The notes beneath the pieces are model-generated. The model worked only from the letters and a program-made list of their open reading frames with translations, ran no database searches and was not told the origin of the DNA. Shown here one piece after another: positions 8,415-18,360 of a DNA stretch of 64,000 bases (positions within the stretch are counted from its first letter, which is position 1; each line of letters opens with the position of its first letter). The stretch is taken from contig JAOPJY010000001.1 of assembly GCA_025517425.1 (NCBI GenBank), forward strand, positions 1,598,217-1,662,216, written 5' to 3'. The DNA is from Halobacteria archaeon AArc-dxtr1 (GTDB lineage: Archaea; Halobacteriota; Halobacteria; Halobacteriales; Natrialbaceae). The translations under genes were made by a program, and so were the position numbers.

Positions 8415-11117
8415 ATGAGTACACGGATCGCCCACCTCGAGATCTCGGGGATGTCCTGTTCGACCTGCTCGGGGAGCGTCGAAGACGCCGTCGAGGCGGT
8501 AGACGGCGTCACCTCGGCGAGTGCGAACTACGCCACCGACGAGGGGACCGTCGAGTACGACCCGGAGGAGACGTCGCTCGGGGATATCTACGACGCGATC
8601 GAGAGCGCTGGGTACGAGGCGGCTGCAGAGACGACGACGGTTCCCGTTCTGGGAATGTCGTGTACCAGCTGCTCGGAGTCGGTCGCAGACGCCGTCTCCG
8701 GGCTTCCGGGCGTGATCAGCGTCGACGTGAACGTCGCCGCCGACGAAGCCCGGATTCGGTACAACCCGAACGACGGCTCTCTCGCGGGGATTCGCCGCAC
8801 AATCGAGGAGGCGGGCTACGAGCCGGTCGTCGAGGACGACGATGAAGCGGGCGACGAGGCGAGCGGGCGCGAGTCAGCCGTCGAGCGCGAGCTGCGCCGC
8901 CAGCGCCGACTGGTGCTCGGCGGTGGGCTGCTGACACTGCCGTTCGTGCCGATGATGGTCGACATGCTGTTCGGCCTCGCGGGACTCTCTTCGCCGGTTC
9001 CAGCAGCGATCGCCCACCTGCCGGGGGGGCTCGAGTTCGTCCTGGCGACGGCCCTGATGGCGACGCTCGGCAGAGAGTTTCTCGTGGGCGCCTACCGGGC
9101 ATTCGCGAACGAGCGGCGGGCGAACATGGACACTCTCGTGGCCATGGGTACCTCAGCAGGGTACGTCTACAGTACGGCCGTCCTCTTCGAACTCATCGCT
9201 GGCGCGGGGCTGTACTTCGAGGCCGTCGCGTTCATCCTCTGGTTTATCACCCTCGGCAACTGGCTCGAGGCGCGTTCGAAGGCCCGTGCGGGCAGCGCGC
9301 TTCGGGAGCTACTCGAGATGGAAGCCGACGAGGCGACCCTCGTGGAGTGGAATCCAGACGGAGGCGACGGCGGGACCGCCGGCGAAGAGCGCCAGGTACC
9401 TCTCGACGCCGTCGAGCCCGGCGACGTGATGAAGGTGCGACCGGGCGAACAGATTCCGACCGACGGCGTCGTACTCGATGGCGAGAGCGCGGTCGACGAG
9501 TCGATGCTGACCGGCGAGTCGGTCCCGGTCGAAAAGGGCGCAGGCGACGAGGTCGTCGGCTCGACGATCAACGAAAACGGCGTCCTACTCGTCGAGGCAA
9601 CGAAAACCGGCTCCGAGACGGCGATCCAGCAGATCGTCGACCGGGTCAAAGAAGCCCAGTCGCGCCAGCCCGAGATCCAGCGGCTGGTCGACCGGGTTAG
9701 TGCCTACTTCGTCCCCGCGGTGATCGCCAACGCCCTTCTCTGGGCAGCCCTGTGGATCGCCTTCCCCGAACAACTCGCAGGGTTCGTCGACGTACTGCCC
9801 CTCTGGGGGCTCGTCGAAGGTGGCCCGGAGGTCGCGGCGGTCGGCGGCGCCGGGGTTCCCATCTTCGAGTTTTCGGTGATCGTCCTCGCCTCCGCGTTGC
9901 TGATCGCCTGTCCCTGCGCGCTGGGGCTGGCGACGCCGGCGGCGACGATGGTCGGCTCGACGCTGGCCGCCACCAACGGCGTCCTGTTCAAAGGCGGCGA
10001 CGTGTTAGAGCAGGTCCGGGGCATCGATACGGTCGTCTTCGACAAGACGGGGACGCTGACGCACGGCGAGATGGTGCTGACTGACGTCGAACTCGTCGGA
10101 GAGCAGGCGGCTGCAGACGGCGGCGCGGCGGATGGCACCGCCCCCGACGGGGGTGCGCTCACGGCACCGACAGAGCGCGAGGGGGATCTCGCGTCGCTCG
10201 TCCTCGGCGCGGCAGCCACGGCCGAATCCGGCTCCGAGCACCCGATCGCCCGGGCGATCGTCGCGGGCGCGAAAGAGCGCGACATCGAGGTCGGCGATCT
10301 CGAGGCGTTCGAAAACGTCCCGGGTCACGGCGTCCGTGCCGAGACCGGCCGCGGGAGCGTACTGATCGGACGTCGGAAGCTGCTCGAAGAGGCTGGGATC
10401 GACACCGAACCCGCAGAAGCGACCCTGACACGGCTCGAGCGCGAGGGGAAGACGGCGATGGCGGTCGCCGTGGATGGCCAGTTGTTGGGCGTGCTCGCGG
10501 TCGCCGACGAGGTCCGCGAGAGCGCGACCGAGACCGTCGCCGCGCTCCGAGAGCGGGGCACCGAGGTCGTGATGCTCACTGGAGACAACGAGCGAACCGC
10601 GAGAGCGGTCGCCGAGCGCGTCGGAATCGACCCCCAGAACGTCCGCGCGGAGGTGCTGCCCGAGGACAAGGCCGATCACATCGAGGCGCTGCAGACGGGC
10701 GGCGAGGACGGGCCGGGCGCCAGGGTCATGATGGTTGGCGACGGGGTCAACGACGCGCCAGCGCTGACGACCGCCCAGGTCGGGGTCGCGATCGGCTCCG
10801 GGACCGACGTCGCGATCGAGTCGGCCGACGTGACGCTGATGCGGGACGATCCCGCGGACGTGTTGAAGGCCGTCCGCATCGCCGAGGCGACGATCTCGAA
10901 GGTGCGCCAGAACCTCTTCTGGGCGTTTGCCTACAACACGACATTGATCCCGATCGCCTCGCTTGGCCTGCTGAACCCAGCGCTGGCGGGGCTCGCGATG
11001 GCGACCTCGAGCGTGAGCGTGATGGCGAACAGCCTGGCGTTTACGAACTACGATCCCCACGAGGACTACCGGCTGGCCATGACGCGGCCGCTCTCGTGGC
11101 TCCGGGCGCGGTTCTGA
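8415..11117 (+). CDS. copA: copper-exporting P1B-type ATPase with two HMA domains
   Basis: A 900-residue heavy-metal ATPase. Two N-terminal HMA domains carry CSTC (Cys15, Cys18) and CTSC (Cys83, Cys86). The transmembrane metal site is CPC (Cys499-Cys501), diagnostic of Cu(I) pumps. Also seen: TGES in the actuator domain, DKTGT with phosphorylated Asp543, the HP dipeptide in SEHPIA, and GDGVNDAP. It moves cytoplasmic Cu(I) outward using ATP. It follows the TRASH regulator, together forming a copper-resistance module. A basic/acidic linker (about residues 145-165) separates the HMA domains from the membrane core. Confidence 0.96.
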   Translation: MSTRIAHLEISGMSCSTCSGSVEDAVEAVDGVTSASANYATDEGTVEYDPEETSLGDIYDAIESAGYEAAAETTTVPVLGMSCTSCSESVADAVSGLPGVISVDVNVAADEARIRYNPNDGSLAGIRRTIEEAGYEPVVEDDDEAGDEASGRESAVERELRRQRRLVLGGGLLTLPFVPMMVDMLFGLAGLSSPVPAAIAHLPGGLEFVLATALMATLGREFLVGAYRAFANERRANMDTLVAMGTSAGYVYSTAVLFELIAGAGLYFEAVAFILWFITLGNWLEARSKARAGSALRELLEMEADEATLVEWNPDGGDGGTAGEERQVPLDAVEPGDVMKVRPGEQIPTDGVVLDGESAVDESMLTGESVPVEKGAGDEVVGSTINENGVLLVEATKTGSETAIQQIVDRVKEAQSRQPEIQRLVDRVSAYFVPAVIANALLWAALWIAFPEQLAGFVDVLPLWGLVEGGPEVAAVGGAGVPIFEFSVIVLASALLIACPCALGLATPAATMVGSTLAATNGVLFKGGDVLEQVRGIDTVVFDKTGTLTHGEMVLTDVELVGEQAAADGGAADGTAPDGGALTAPTEREGDLASLVLGAAATAESGSEHPIARAIVAGAKERDIEVGDLEAFENVPGHGVRAETGRGSVLIGRRKLLEEAGIDTEPAEATLTRLEREGKTAMAVAVDGQLLGVLAVADEVRESATETVAALRERGTEVVMLTGDNERTARAVAERVGIDPQNVRAEVLPEDKADHIEALQTGGEDGPGARVMMVGDGVNDAPALTTAQVGVAIGSGTDVAIESADVTLMRDDPADVLKAVRIAEATISKVRQNLFWAFAYNTTLIPIASLGLLNPALAGLAMATSSVSVMANSLAFTNYDPHEDYRLAMTRPLSWLRARF

Positions 11118-11139
11118 GAGACAGCGGGAACGCGGGGTT

Positions 11140-12045
11140 CTAGATGTCGAAGAGGAACTCAGCGATCGGAATCGTCAGGTAGGCCTCGACGAATGCGGCC
11201 AGGACGAGAACGAGCCAGGCGAGCAGGACCAGCAGTCCGGTTCCCAGGAGGTACTCACGGGTGAACAGCGCCTCGCGAGTCCCGAGGAGGCGCTGGCTGG
11301 CACGGTGGACGAACCGAAAGCCGACGCCAGCGGCGACGAACAGCGCCGGCAGCTCGAAGACGCCGTGAGGGACCAGGAGCGCGAGGATGGGACCGAACCC
11401 GGTCTCCAGCCCGGAGACGACCGCGAGATTGCCGACGAGGACGCCGTTTAGGACCATAATAAGGACCGTGACCAGGCCGAGTGTGAGCGCGCCGAAGATC
11501 GACATCAGGAACGGCGGTGTGTTGTTGACGATGAAAAACGTCGCCGTCAGTTCGAACGGGTCGCCCTCAGCTTGCGGATCGAGTTCGTCGCCGAACTCGT
11601 CTTCGAAGAGTTCGAGGATCAGCTCGGTGAGGTCGACGCCTGCGGCGACGAGCGCGACGCCGACGAGGATGCCGAGCCCGAAGAACCCGGTCGCGAGGGC
11701 GACGTGCGGGCGGTGTTCGGTCCAGACGTCGTCGAGAGCGACGAGCAGGTGGGGCGCGAGGTTGCGGACCACGAGCAAGAAGAGTCCGAAACCGAGTGCC
11801 AGGACGAGCGATCCGACGGCAGCGTCGGTGGTCTCCGTACCGTGTATCGCGGGAATCGCCGCAGCACTCACGAGCGAGAGGAGCGCAAGCGCGGAGAGTA
11901 GAACCGTCCAGTTCCGGACAGTGCGGTCGTCGGGCGAGTCGGAGCCATCGCCCCCGGGCGGTCGATCCGGGCCTCCCACCGAGGGAGCCTCGCGCTCGCG
12001 GACAGTACCGGCGGCAACGCTATCGTCGTCTTCGTCGCCGTTCAT
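11140..12045 (-). CDS. SpoIIM-like (DUF95) multi-span membrane protein
   Basis: A 301-residue membrane protein with an acidic soluble N-terminus of about 45 residues and about seven hydrophobic segments. The conserved core includes NNTPPFLMSIFGALTLG, LNGVLVGNLAVVSG and LLVPHGVFELPALFVA, the pattern of the stage II sporulation protein M family; in archaea the family role is undefined and unrelated to sporulation. ATG 12045 (MNGDEDDDSV) was chosen because the longer form adds a basic stretch. It converges on copA with a 22-bp gap. Confidence 0.82.
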   Translation of the reverse strand: MNGDEDDDSVAAGTVREREAPSVGGPDRPPGGDGSDSPDDRTVRNWTVLLSALALLSLVSAAAIPAIHGTETTDAAVGSLVLALGFGLFLLVVRNLAPHLLVALDDVWTEHRPHVALATGFFGLGILVGVALVAAGVDLTELILELFEDEFGDELDPQAEGDPFELTATFFIVNNTPPFLMSIFGALTLGLVTVLIMVLNGVLVGNLAVVSGLETGFGPILALLVPHGVFELPALFVAAGVGFRFVHRASQRLLGTREALFTREYLLGTGLLVLLAWLVLVLAAFVEAYLTIPIAEFLFDI

Positions 12046-12118
12046 ACCGTTTCGTACGTCGAATCTCGTGTTAAAGACGGCGACTGAACGATCAGTCAAC
12101 TAGAGCGGCGTCGCGGGG

Positions 12119-13078
12119 TCAATCGTCGCCGACGAGACGCTGGATCTGCCGGCGTAACTGAGATCGTCCTCGCTGGCTACGGGCGATCCTCGCGTAGTTG
12201 GCGCCGGACTGGGCGAGCCAGAGGAGCTTGGAGCGCCGGAGGCGACGATCGAGGTCGGTGGTGAGTGAAACTGGCCCGTTCTCGGTGTAGGCGCGCCTGA
12301 ATCGGCGTCGAAGTGTCTCACGTTGTTGTTTCGGGAACCGATACCGATCGACGAACCGGATCTCGGCGCGAGCGAGGGCGTACTCGGCGTACGTGAGATG
12401 GGCGTTCCCCCAGTCGAGGACGGCGGCGATTCCCCCCTCCTCGCGAGAGAGGAGATTCGCGGGCTGGTAGTCGCCGTGGGTGAGGACTGGCCGGCAATCC
12501 GAGTCGCCAGTAACGGGGATCGACAGTGCCCGGATCGGCGACTTCGGGGCCGGATCGACCGCGTGCCAGCCGTCCGGATCACGAACGTGGAGGGAGCCGG
12601 CACGGTCGGCGAAGGCGTGAGTTCCGCCGTCACGATTCGCCGCGAGCGCGAGACCGCCGACGCGGTCGGCCGGACAGGCGCAGTGGAGGCGACCAAGCAG
12701 CCGCCCGGCCTCGGCGGCAAGGTCCCGTCGGTGGTCGGGGTCGAGGGCGGCGTACCGGCCGCGGAGGGGCTCTCCCTCGCAGCACTCGTAGAGCGCCCAG
12801 CGGGTCGGCCCCTCGAGAGAGGCACCACGAACGGTACCAGACGCAAGGACCGAAGGCACCGGCAGGTCGGTGCGCTCACCCACGAGGCGGACGACGAGGG
12901 GTTCGACGACGTCGCCAGTCCAGACGCTCGCACCGCCGAGCTTGCAGACCGCACGCCCCGGATCGTTATCGAGCGAGAGGAGGTAGGTGTCGGCGACCGA
13001 ACCCGCAGTTGCTCGCTGCCAGGACGCAAGGGAGGCGCCGAGAGCGTCGTCAACGATGTGATCGAGAACGCGCTCCAT
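12119..13078 (-). CDS. aminoglycoside-phosphotransferase-family kinase-like protein
   Basis: A 319-residue protein with the APH/choline-kinase fold. The catalytic loop is HGDYQPANLL (Asp and Asn for catalysis and Mg binding) and the DFG-equivalent is VLDWGNAH. The N-lobe has VADTYLLSL and VCKLGG (Lys for ATP). Substrate is unknown: archaeal members are not shown to be antibiotic enzymes and small-molecule or sugar phosphorylation is equally possible. It lies downstream of nothing on its strand; the right-hand gap contains the MITE-like repeat. Confidence 0.85.
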   Translation of the reverse strand: MERVLDHIVDDALGASLASWQRATAGSVADTYLLSLDNDPGRAVCKLGGASVWTGDVVEPLVVRLVGERTDLPVPSVLASGTVRGASLEGPTRWALYECCEGEPLRGRYAALDPDHRRDLAAEAGRLLGRLHCACPADRVGGLALAANRDGGTHAFADRAGSLHVRDPDGWHAVDPAPKSPIRALSIPVTGDSDCRPVLTHGDYQPANLLSREEGGIAAVLDWGNAHLTYAEYALARAEIRFVDRYRFPKQQRETLRRRFRRAYTENGPVSLTTDLDRRLRRSKLLWLAQSGANYARIARSQRGRSQLRRQIQRLVGDD

Positions 13079-13132
13079 TCGACTCTGAATGGTCGGGCGA
13101 GCGTCCTAATCGTTCGGGTCGGGGCGGCGCGT

Positions 13133-13257
13133 CTATAGTGACAACTGAAACGAGTTACACACTGCTCGCAGCTAAACGGCCGGGAGGCGGTGTTGTGGAC
13201 CGCCTCTCGGCCGTGGATCGCGAGCAGGTGTGCAATGACTTTCAGTGGCTACTATAG
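13133..13257. repeat. 125-bp MITE-like imperfect inverted repeat
   Basis: Both ends read CTATAGT inwards. The left arm (13133-13191) and the reverse complement of the right arm (13199-13257) share CTATAGT, ACTGAAA, CACAC, TGCTCGC, ACGGCCG and AGGCGGT in the same order, with scattered mismatches and two single-base gaps; the loop is only about 7 bp (GTTGTGG). It fills most of the 250-bp gap between two genes. No transposase is present. It could be a miniature inverted-repeat element or a conserved hairpin-forming intergenic element; no clear target duplication is visible. Confidence 0.75.
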
Positions 13258-13328
13258 TAGAGGGATCACCGCTGGTCGGGAGTCGACTTGGCGAAAGAAC
13301 GAACAGGAGTCACTGCGTCGGCCAAGAT

Positions 13329-14132
13329 ATGCAGGAGACGACTGCGGCGGCGAAAGCGCGGACGGCCGCAGCGGCGAAACGATTCGGGAGCCGCGTCCGC
13401 CACAGCCTCCGCGGTGTCGCCTACCGGAGCTACTACCGGCTCGCGCGGGCGAACTACGAACGCGAGCTGTTCGCCCGCCACAATCGGACGCCTGCGGGCA
13501 CGTTTCGGTGCTACGAGCCGCTGAACCGCCACGGCGACGACCGGATGCTCGCGGCGGTCGACGCCCGCTGTGGGTCGGACGCAGTCGTCTACGACGCGGG
13601 CGCCAACGTCGGAATCTACGCGCTCGCACTGACGACGGGCGAGCCGGATCGTCGAGTGGTGGCGTTCGAGCCCGCACCCCTGACCGTCGAACAACTCCGG
13701 GCGAACGTCCGTCTGAACCGGCTGGAAGACCGAATCGAGGTGCGAGCGTGCGGGCTCGGCGAAGAGAGCGACACGCGTCCGTTCTACGTCTCTACATACC
13801 CCGAACTGTCGGGATTCGACCGGAAGAGCGCGACGCGGTGGGAGGCGCGAGTCGAGTCGGTCGTGTCGGTACCGATTCGTCGAGTAGACGGCCTCCTCGG
13901 AGATCTCCCACCACCGGACGCGATCAAACTCGACGTCGAGGGTGCAGCCGCGGCTGTCCTGCGGGGTGCCCGTGAGACACTCGAACGCCACCACCCGGTG
14001 CTGTTCGTGGAGATACACGATCAGGGACTCTCTGCAGACGTGCCAGGGGAGATCCACGACCTGTTGGTATCCCTCGAGTACGACGTACTGGTGGAGACGA
14101 ACGGTGAGTTCTGGCGCTGCGAGCCGCGGTAG
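13329..14132 (+). CDS. FkbM-family methyltransferase
   Basis: A 267-residue protein. A basic, Ala-rich N-terminal stretch (about 1-60) precedes the class I methyltransferase core: VYDAGANVGIYALAL (SAM motif I, near residue 92), VVAFEPAP (motif II) and IKLDVEGAAAAVL near the C-terminal third, the FkbM signature. Such enzymes O-methylate sugars or secondary metabolites. The ATG at 13329 is preferred over the upstream frame start at 13245, which overlaps the MITE-like repeat. Substrate cannot be told from context. Confidence 0.87.
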   Translation: MQETTAAAKARTAAAAKRFGSRVRHSLRGVAYRSYYRLARANYERELFARHNRTPAGTFRCYEPLNRHGDDRMLAAVDARCGSDAVVYDAGANVGIYALALTTGEPDRRVVAFEPAPLTVEQLRANVRLNRLEDRIEVRACGLGEESDTRPFYVSTYPELSGFDRKSATRWEARVESVVSVPIRRVDGLLGDLPPPDAIKLDVEGAAAAVLRGARETLERHHPVLFVEIHDQGLSADVPGEIHDLLVSLEYDVLVETNGEFWRCEPR

Positions 14133-14244
14133 GCGACGCAGCGATCGAAGAGTACGCCGTCCGTAGCGACGAGAGGCGAGCCCCGCAGGTCGACGGGTGC
14201 CGACTGGCCGAAGCTACATGTGGCCGTGGCCAAATATGTGATCG

Positions 14245-15831
14245 ATGTCACAGATGTCGGAGCCAGCAGTCCTCGCGCGGACGTCTCTCTCAAGGACGCT
14301 GCTCGATCGACTGAGTGTCCGAGTCGAGACAGTCGACGACCGACCGTCCATCGAGATACGAACACCGATCACAGACGACGCAGTTGCCACAGTACCCGCC
14401 TGCAGCCCCGGCGACGTCACCGCAGCTGCCGAACGCGCTCGCGAGGCCCAGTCGTCGTGGGCGAACCGGTCAGTCAACGAGCGCGCCACCGTCCTCGAGC
14501 GATTCGGCGACCTAATCGACAACCACCAGGAGACGGTGCTCGATATCGTCCAACTCGAGACAGGAAAGGCGCGCCACCACGCGCTCGAGGAGGTCCTCGA
14601 CGTTCCGCTTACGTGTTCGTACTACGCCGAGAACGGGTCTGCAGTTCTTGCAGACGAGACGCGTTCCGGAGCGGTCCCGCTCGCCGCCGACGCCACGGTA
14701 ACCTACGAACCAGTCGGCGTCGTCGGAGTGATCTCGCCGTGGAACTATCCGCTGACGCTGGCGATAACCGACGCCATACCGGCGCTGCTCGCCGGCAACG
14801 CCGTTATCTGCAAACCCGACGAGCGGACGCCACTGATCGCGCTCGTACTCGCTCAACTGCTCGAGAAGGCGGGGCTCCCCGACGGACTCTTCCAGATCGT
14901 TACCGGCGAGGGGTCGACTGTCGGTCCCGCGATGATCGATGCGGTCGATTACGTTTCCTTCACGGGCGGGACAGAAACGGGACGAACCGTCGCCGAGCAG
15001 GCTGGACGAAACCTGATCGGCTGCTCGCTCGAGCTGGGTGGGAAGAACCCGATGCTCGTCCTCGACGACGCCGATCCTGAGACGGCTGCCCGCGGCGCGG
15101 TCAAGGGAGCCTTTACCAACGCAGGTCAGCTCTGTCTGGCGCCCGAGCGGATCTACGTCGACGAGCGTCGGTACGACGAGTTCCTCGACGCGTTCGTCGG
15201 CGCGACCCGCGGGCTGTCGATCGGCCTCGAATTCGGCTACGGCCCCGACGTGGGCTCGCTAATCGACGACACACACCTCGAGCGCGTTCGTGGCCGCGTC
15301 GAGAGTGCGGTCGACAACGGTGCCTCGCTGCTTTCGGGCGGACGCACTCGACCGGATGTCGGCCCGTTCTGCTACGAGCCGACGATTCTGACGGACGTCG
15401 AGCCGGACTCGCCGATCGTCCGCGAGGAGACGTTCGGCCCCGTCGTCACGGTCACTCCCGTCGCCGACGTCGACGAGGCGGTCGAGCGGGCCAACGACAC
15501 GCCCTACGGCCTCAACGCGAGCGTCTGGACGGCCGACCGCTCGCGGGGTCGCGCGGTCGCCCGGAGAATTGACTGCGGAACAGTCTGTGTCAACGACCCG
15601 TACACGGTCGGCTGGGCGGCCGTCGACGCCCCCATGGGCGGCTTCGGGGACTCCGGGCTTGGCCGCCGCCACGGCCCCGAAGGCCTCCGGCGATACGTCG
15701 ACGCCAGGACGATCGCGACCTCGCGGATCGGTCCGCTGGATGCACCATCGGGCGTCTCGACGCGCTGGTTCGCCGGGTTCATGAGCGGACTGGCGGCGGT
15801 CCAGCGACAACTGACGAGGTGGCTGCCGTGA
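14245..15831 (+). CDS. aldehyde dehydrogenase (succinate-semialdehyde dehydrogenase type)
   Basis: A 528-residue NAD(P)-dependent aldehyde dehydrogenase. Key parts: SPWNYPL (near residue 165), FTGGTETGRTVA (cofactor loop), catalytic Glu in ELGGKNP (near 262) and catalytic Cys in NAGQLCLAPER (near 296), plus the late EETFGPV motif. Overall closest by recall to succinate-semialdehyde or fatty aldehyde dehydrogenases. Its stop overlaps the start of the SDR gene (GTGA), so the two are a coupled pair. An extended, Arg-containing C-terminus (after residue 490) exceeds the family norm and ends in an amphipathic helix (FAGFMSGLAAVQRQLTRWL), perhaps a membrane anchor. Confidence 0.92.
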   Translation: MSQMSEPAVLARTSLSRTLLDRLSVRVETVDDRPSIEIRTPITDDAVATVPACSPGDVTAAAERAREAQSSWANRSVNERATVLERFGDLIDNHQETVLDIVQLETGKARHHALEEVLDVPLTCSYYAENGSAVLADETRSGAVPLAADATVTYEPVGVVGVISPWNYPLTLAITDAIPALLAGNAVICKPDERTPLIALVLAQLLEKAGLPDGLFQIVTGEGSTVGPAMIDAVDYVSFTGGTETGRTVAEQAGRNLIGCSLELGGKNPMLVLDDADPETAARGAVKGAFTNAGQLCLAPERIYVDERRYDEFLDAFVGATRGLSIGLEFGYGPDVGSLIDDTHLERVRGRVESAVDNGASLLSGGRTRPDVGPFCYEPTILTDVEPDSPIVREETFGPVVTVTPVADVDEAVERANDTPYGLNASVWTADRSRGRAVARRIDCGTVCVNDPYTVGWAAVDAPMGGFGDSGLGRRHGPEGLRRYVDARTIATSRIGPLDAPSGVSTRWFAGFMSGLAAVQRQLTRWLP

Positions 15832-16928
15832 CTGACACCGATCCCGACGTCTTTCTCACCGGCTTTCCCGGCTTCCTCGGCTCGGCGCTGGCAGAGCGCG
15901 TACTCGCACGTGGTGACGGCCCCGTCGCCTGTCTGGTTCAGCCCCAGTATCTGGAGACCGCGCGCCAACGCGTGAACGCGATCACGGCGGATCTCGAGGG
16001 CGTCGACCGAGACGACGTTCGCCTCTACGAGGGGGACATCACGGACCCCGACCTCGGCCTCCGCGAGGGGATCGAGGCACTCGAAGGGGTCGACGAGATC
16101 TACCATCTCGCAGCAGTGTACGACCTCGGCGTCGAACCTGACCTCGCGGAGGCGGTCAACGTAGGCGGCACCGAGCACGTTCTCGCAATCGCCGAAGAAC
16201 TGGCCGTCGATCGGTTCCACTACGTCAGCACCTGTTACGTCAGCGGCCGCTACGACGGCGTCTTCACCGAAGATCACCTTCGGGAGGGGCAGACGTTCAA
16301 CAACCACTACGAGGAAACCAAGTACCGCGCGGAGGTGGCGGTACAGAATCGGATGGACGACGGTTTCCCGGCAACGGTCTACCGCCCTGCGATCGTCGTC
16401 GGCGACAGCCAGCACGGCGAGACGGACAAGTACGACGGCCCCTACTACCTGCTTCGGCTACTGCTCGCTCAGCCAGCCCGACTCTCGGTGCTGTTCACGC
16501 TCCCGGGTGCGAGCGACGCCGAACTCAACGTCGTCCCCCGAGATTTCGTCGTCGACGCGATCAGCTACCTCAGCGGTCGTGGCGACTCGATCGGCGAGGT
16601 CTACCAGCTGTGTGATCCCGCACCGCTTCCAGTTACGCGGTTCGTCGACGTTCTCGCCGACGCTGCCGGACACCAAACCGTGCGTCTGCCGACAACGAAA
16701 TCGCTCGCCCGGGCGGGTAGCGAGCACCTCGGGTCGTCCCTGCTTGGGATCGATCTCGAGCCAGAAACGCTCGCCTACCTCGATCACCCGACGCGGTACG
16801 CCTGCCCGAAGACGCGACGAGCGCTTTCGGGCAGCGGGCACGAGGTACCACCAGTCGAGTCGTACGTGGATCGACTGGTGGAATACGTGCGGCGCAATCC
16901 GGACGTAGGCGACGACCCAATGGTCTGA
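15828..16928 (+). CDS. extended SDR-family reductase, thioester/acyl-CoA reductase-like
   Basis: A 366-residue extended short-chain dehydrogenase read from GTG 15828, which overlaps the TGA of the aldehyde dehydrogenase. NAD(P)-binding motif TGFPGFLGSALAERVL is at residues 9-24. The catalytic pattern is STCYVSG (Ser) and YEETKYRAE (Tyr-x3-Lys). The general layout resembles the NAD-binding domain of fatty acyl-CoA reductases and thioester reductases. With the linked aldehyde dehydrogenase, interconversion of an acyl compound, aldehyde and alcohol is a reasonable guess, but the substrate is unknown. Confidence 0.85.
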   Translation: MTDTDPDVFLTGFPGFLGSALAERVLARGDGPVACLVQPQYLETARQRVNAITADLEGVDRDDVRLYEGDITDPDLGLREGIEALEGVDEIYHLAAVYDLGVEPDLAEAVNVGGTEHVLAIAEELAVDRFHYVSTCYVSGRYDGVFTEDHLREGQTFNNHYEETKYRAEVAVQNRMDDGFPATVYRPAIVVGDSQHGETDKYDGPYYLLRLLLAQPARLSVLFTLPGASDAELNVVPRDFVVDAISYLSGRGDSIGEVYQLCDPAPLPVTRFVDVLADAAGHQTVRLPTTKSLARAGSEHLGSSLLGIDLEPETLAYLDHPTRYACPKTRRALSGSGHEVPPVESYVDRLVEYVRRNPDVGDDPMV

Positions 16929-17006
16929 TCGAGCACGAGACCGCACGCAGTACCTCAACGATATCGGACCGATACGCTAACCCACTCGGCGCGAGAAGCG
17001 CCCCGC

Positions 17007-18311
17007 ATGAGTGCGAACCGACTCGCGATCGTCGGCGGACAGGTGCTGCGACCCGATGGCGCGATCGAACGGGCTGACGTGCTGGTAGACGAAGAGAGTG
17101 GAACGGTACTCGAGGTGGGCGACGACCTCGCCGGGGATGCCGAGAGGACCCTCGACGCGACCCAGGGGCTGGTGACGCCAGGGTTCGTCAACGGCCACTG
17201 TCACGTCGCGATGACACTGCTTCGGGGCTACGCCGACGACAAGCCCCTGGACGCGTGGCTTCAGGAGGATATCTGGCCGACAGAAGCCGCGCTGACGCCT
17301 GCAGACGTCCGCGCAGGCGCCGAGCTCGGGCTCGTCGAGATGATCAAAGGGGGGGTGACAGCCTTTGCGGATATGTACTTCATGGTGCCCGAGATCGCCG
17401 CCGCCGTCGAAGCGGCCGGCGTCCGCGCCCGGATCGGCCACGGCGTCGTGACCGTCGGGAAAGACCTCGAGGACGCCCGCGAGGACGCCACCGAGGGACT
17501 CGAGATCGCCCGCGAGTTCGACGGCGCCGCAGGCGGGCGGATTCGGACAGCGTTTATGCCCCACTCCCTGACGACGGTCGCCGAGGAAATCCTCGAGGAG
17601 TTCGTCCCGAAGGCCCGCGGGGCCGGCGTTCCGCTGCACTACCACGCCAACGAGACGGTCGACGAGGTGACGCCGATCGTCGAGGAACACGGCGTTCGTC
17701 CGCTCGAGTACGCCGACGAACACGGGATGCTCGAGGAGGGTGATTTCCTGGCTCACTGCGTTCACGTCGACGAGCGCGAGATCGAGCTCCTCGCGGAGTC
17801 TGGCGTCGGCGCGATCCACTGTCCGGCCTCGAACATGAAACTCGCAAGCGGAATGGCCCCCATCCAGGAGATGCTCGACGCAGGTGCCAGGGTGGGGATA
17901 GGTACCGACGGCGCCGCCTCGAACAACGACCTCTCGATCTTAGACGAAGCTCGCGATGCCGCGATGATCGGCAAGCTCGCCGCAGAAGACGCGAGCGCGG
18001 TCGACGCCGGGACCATCGTCGAGCTGTTGACAGCGCGTGGCGCCGAGGCCGTCGGTCTTCCCGCCGGACGGCTCGAGTCGGGGGCGCCCGCAGATCTGGC
18101 GGTGCTCGATCTCGACCAGCCACATCTGACGCCTGCCCACGACGTGGCGAGCCATCTCGCCTACGCCGCCGCCGCGAGCGACGTCCGGCACACGATCTGT
18201 GACGGAACCGTGCTCATGCGTGATCGCGAGGTACAGACGCTAGACGAAGGTGCGGTGATGAACCGTGCCCGCGAACAAGCGGCGTCGCTCGTCACTCGAG
18301 CCGAGGAGTAA
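17007..18311 (+). CDS. dadD: 5'-deoxyadenosine / MTA / SAH deaminase, amidohydrolase family
   Basis: A 434-residue amidohydrolase. Metal ligands: HCH in FVNGHCHVAM (near residue 62), His in LHYHANE, HCVHVDE, and Asp in GIGTDGAASNN. The spacing fits the MTA/SAH deaminase (TrzN/AtzA-like) subfamily, which in archaea deaminates 5'-deoxyadenosine, 5'-methylthioadenosine and S-adenosylhomocysteine, clearing SAM-enzyme by-products. The ATG at 17007 follows a short GC-rich leader. It is monocistronic and converges on tatC. Confidence 0.88.
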   Translation: MSANRLAIVGGQVLRPDGAIERADVLVDEESGTVLEVGDDLAGDAERTLDATQGLVTPGFVNGHCHVAMTLLRGYADDKPLDAWLQEDIWPTEAALTPADVRAGAELGLVEMIKGGVTAFADMYFMVPEIAAAVEAAGVRARIGHGVVTVGKDLEDAREDATEGLEIAREFDGAAGGRIRTAFMPHSLTTVAEEILEEFVPKARGAGVPLHYHANETVDEVTPIVEEHGVRPLEYADEHGMLEEGDFLAHCVHVDEREIELLAESGVGAIHCPASNMKLASGMAPIQEMLDAGARVGIGTDGAASNNDLSILDEARDAAMIGKLAAEDASAVDAGTIVELLTARGAEAVGLPAGRLESGAPADLAVLDLDQPHLTPAHDVASHLAYAAAASDVRHTICDGTVLMRDREVQTLDEGAVMNRAREQAASLVTRAEE

Positions 18312-18360
18312 GCGCCGGCCACAATTTCCGGAAGGGGAACACAGCGTAGCGGAGCGACGG

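Noticed and set aside
13133-13257. Considered as part of an insertion sequence
   Set aside because: Only 125 bp, no transposase frame inside or beside it, and no visible target duplication.
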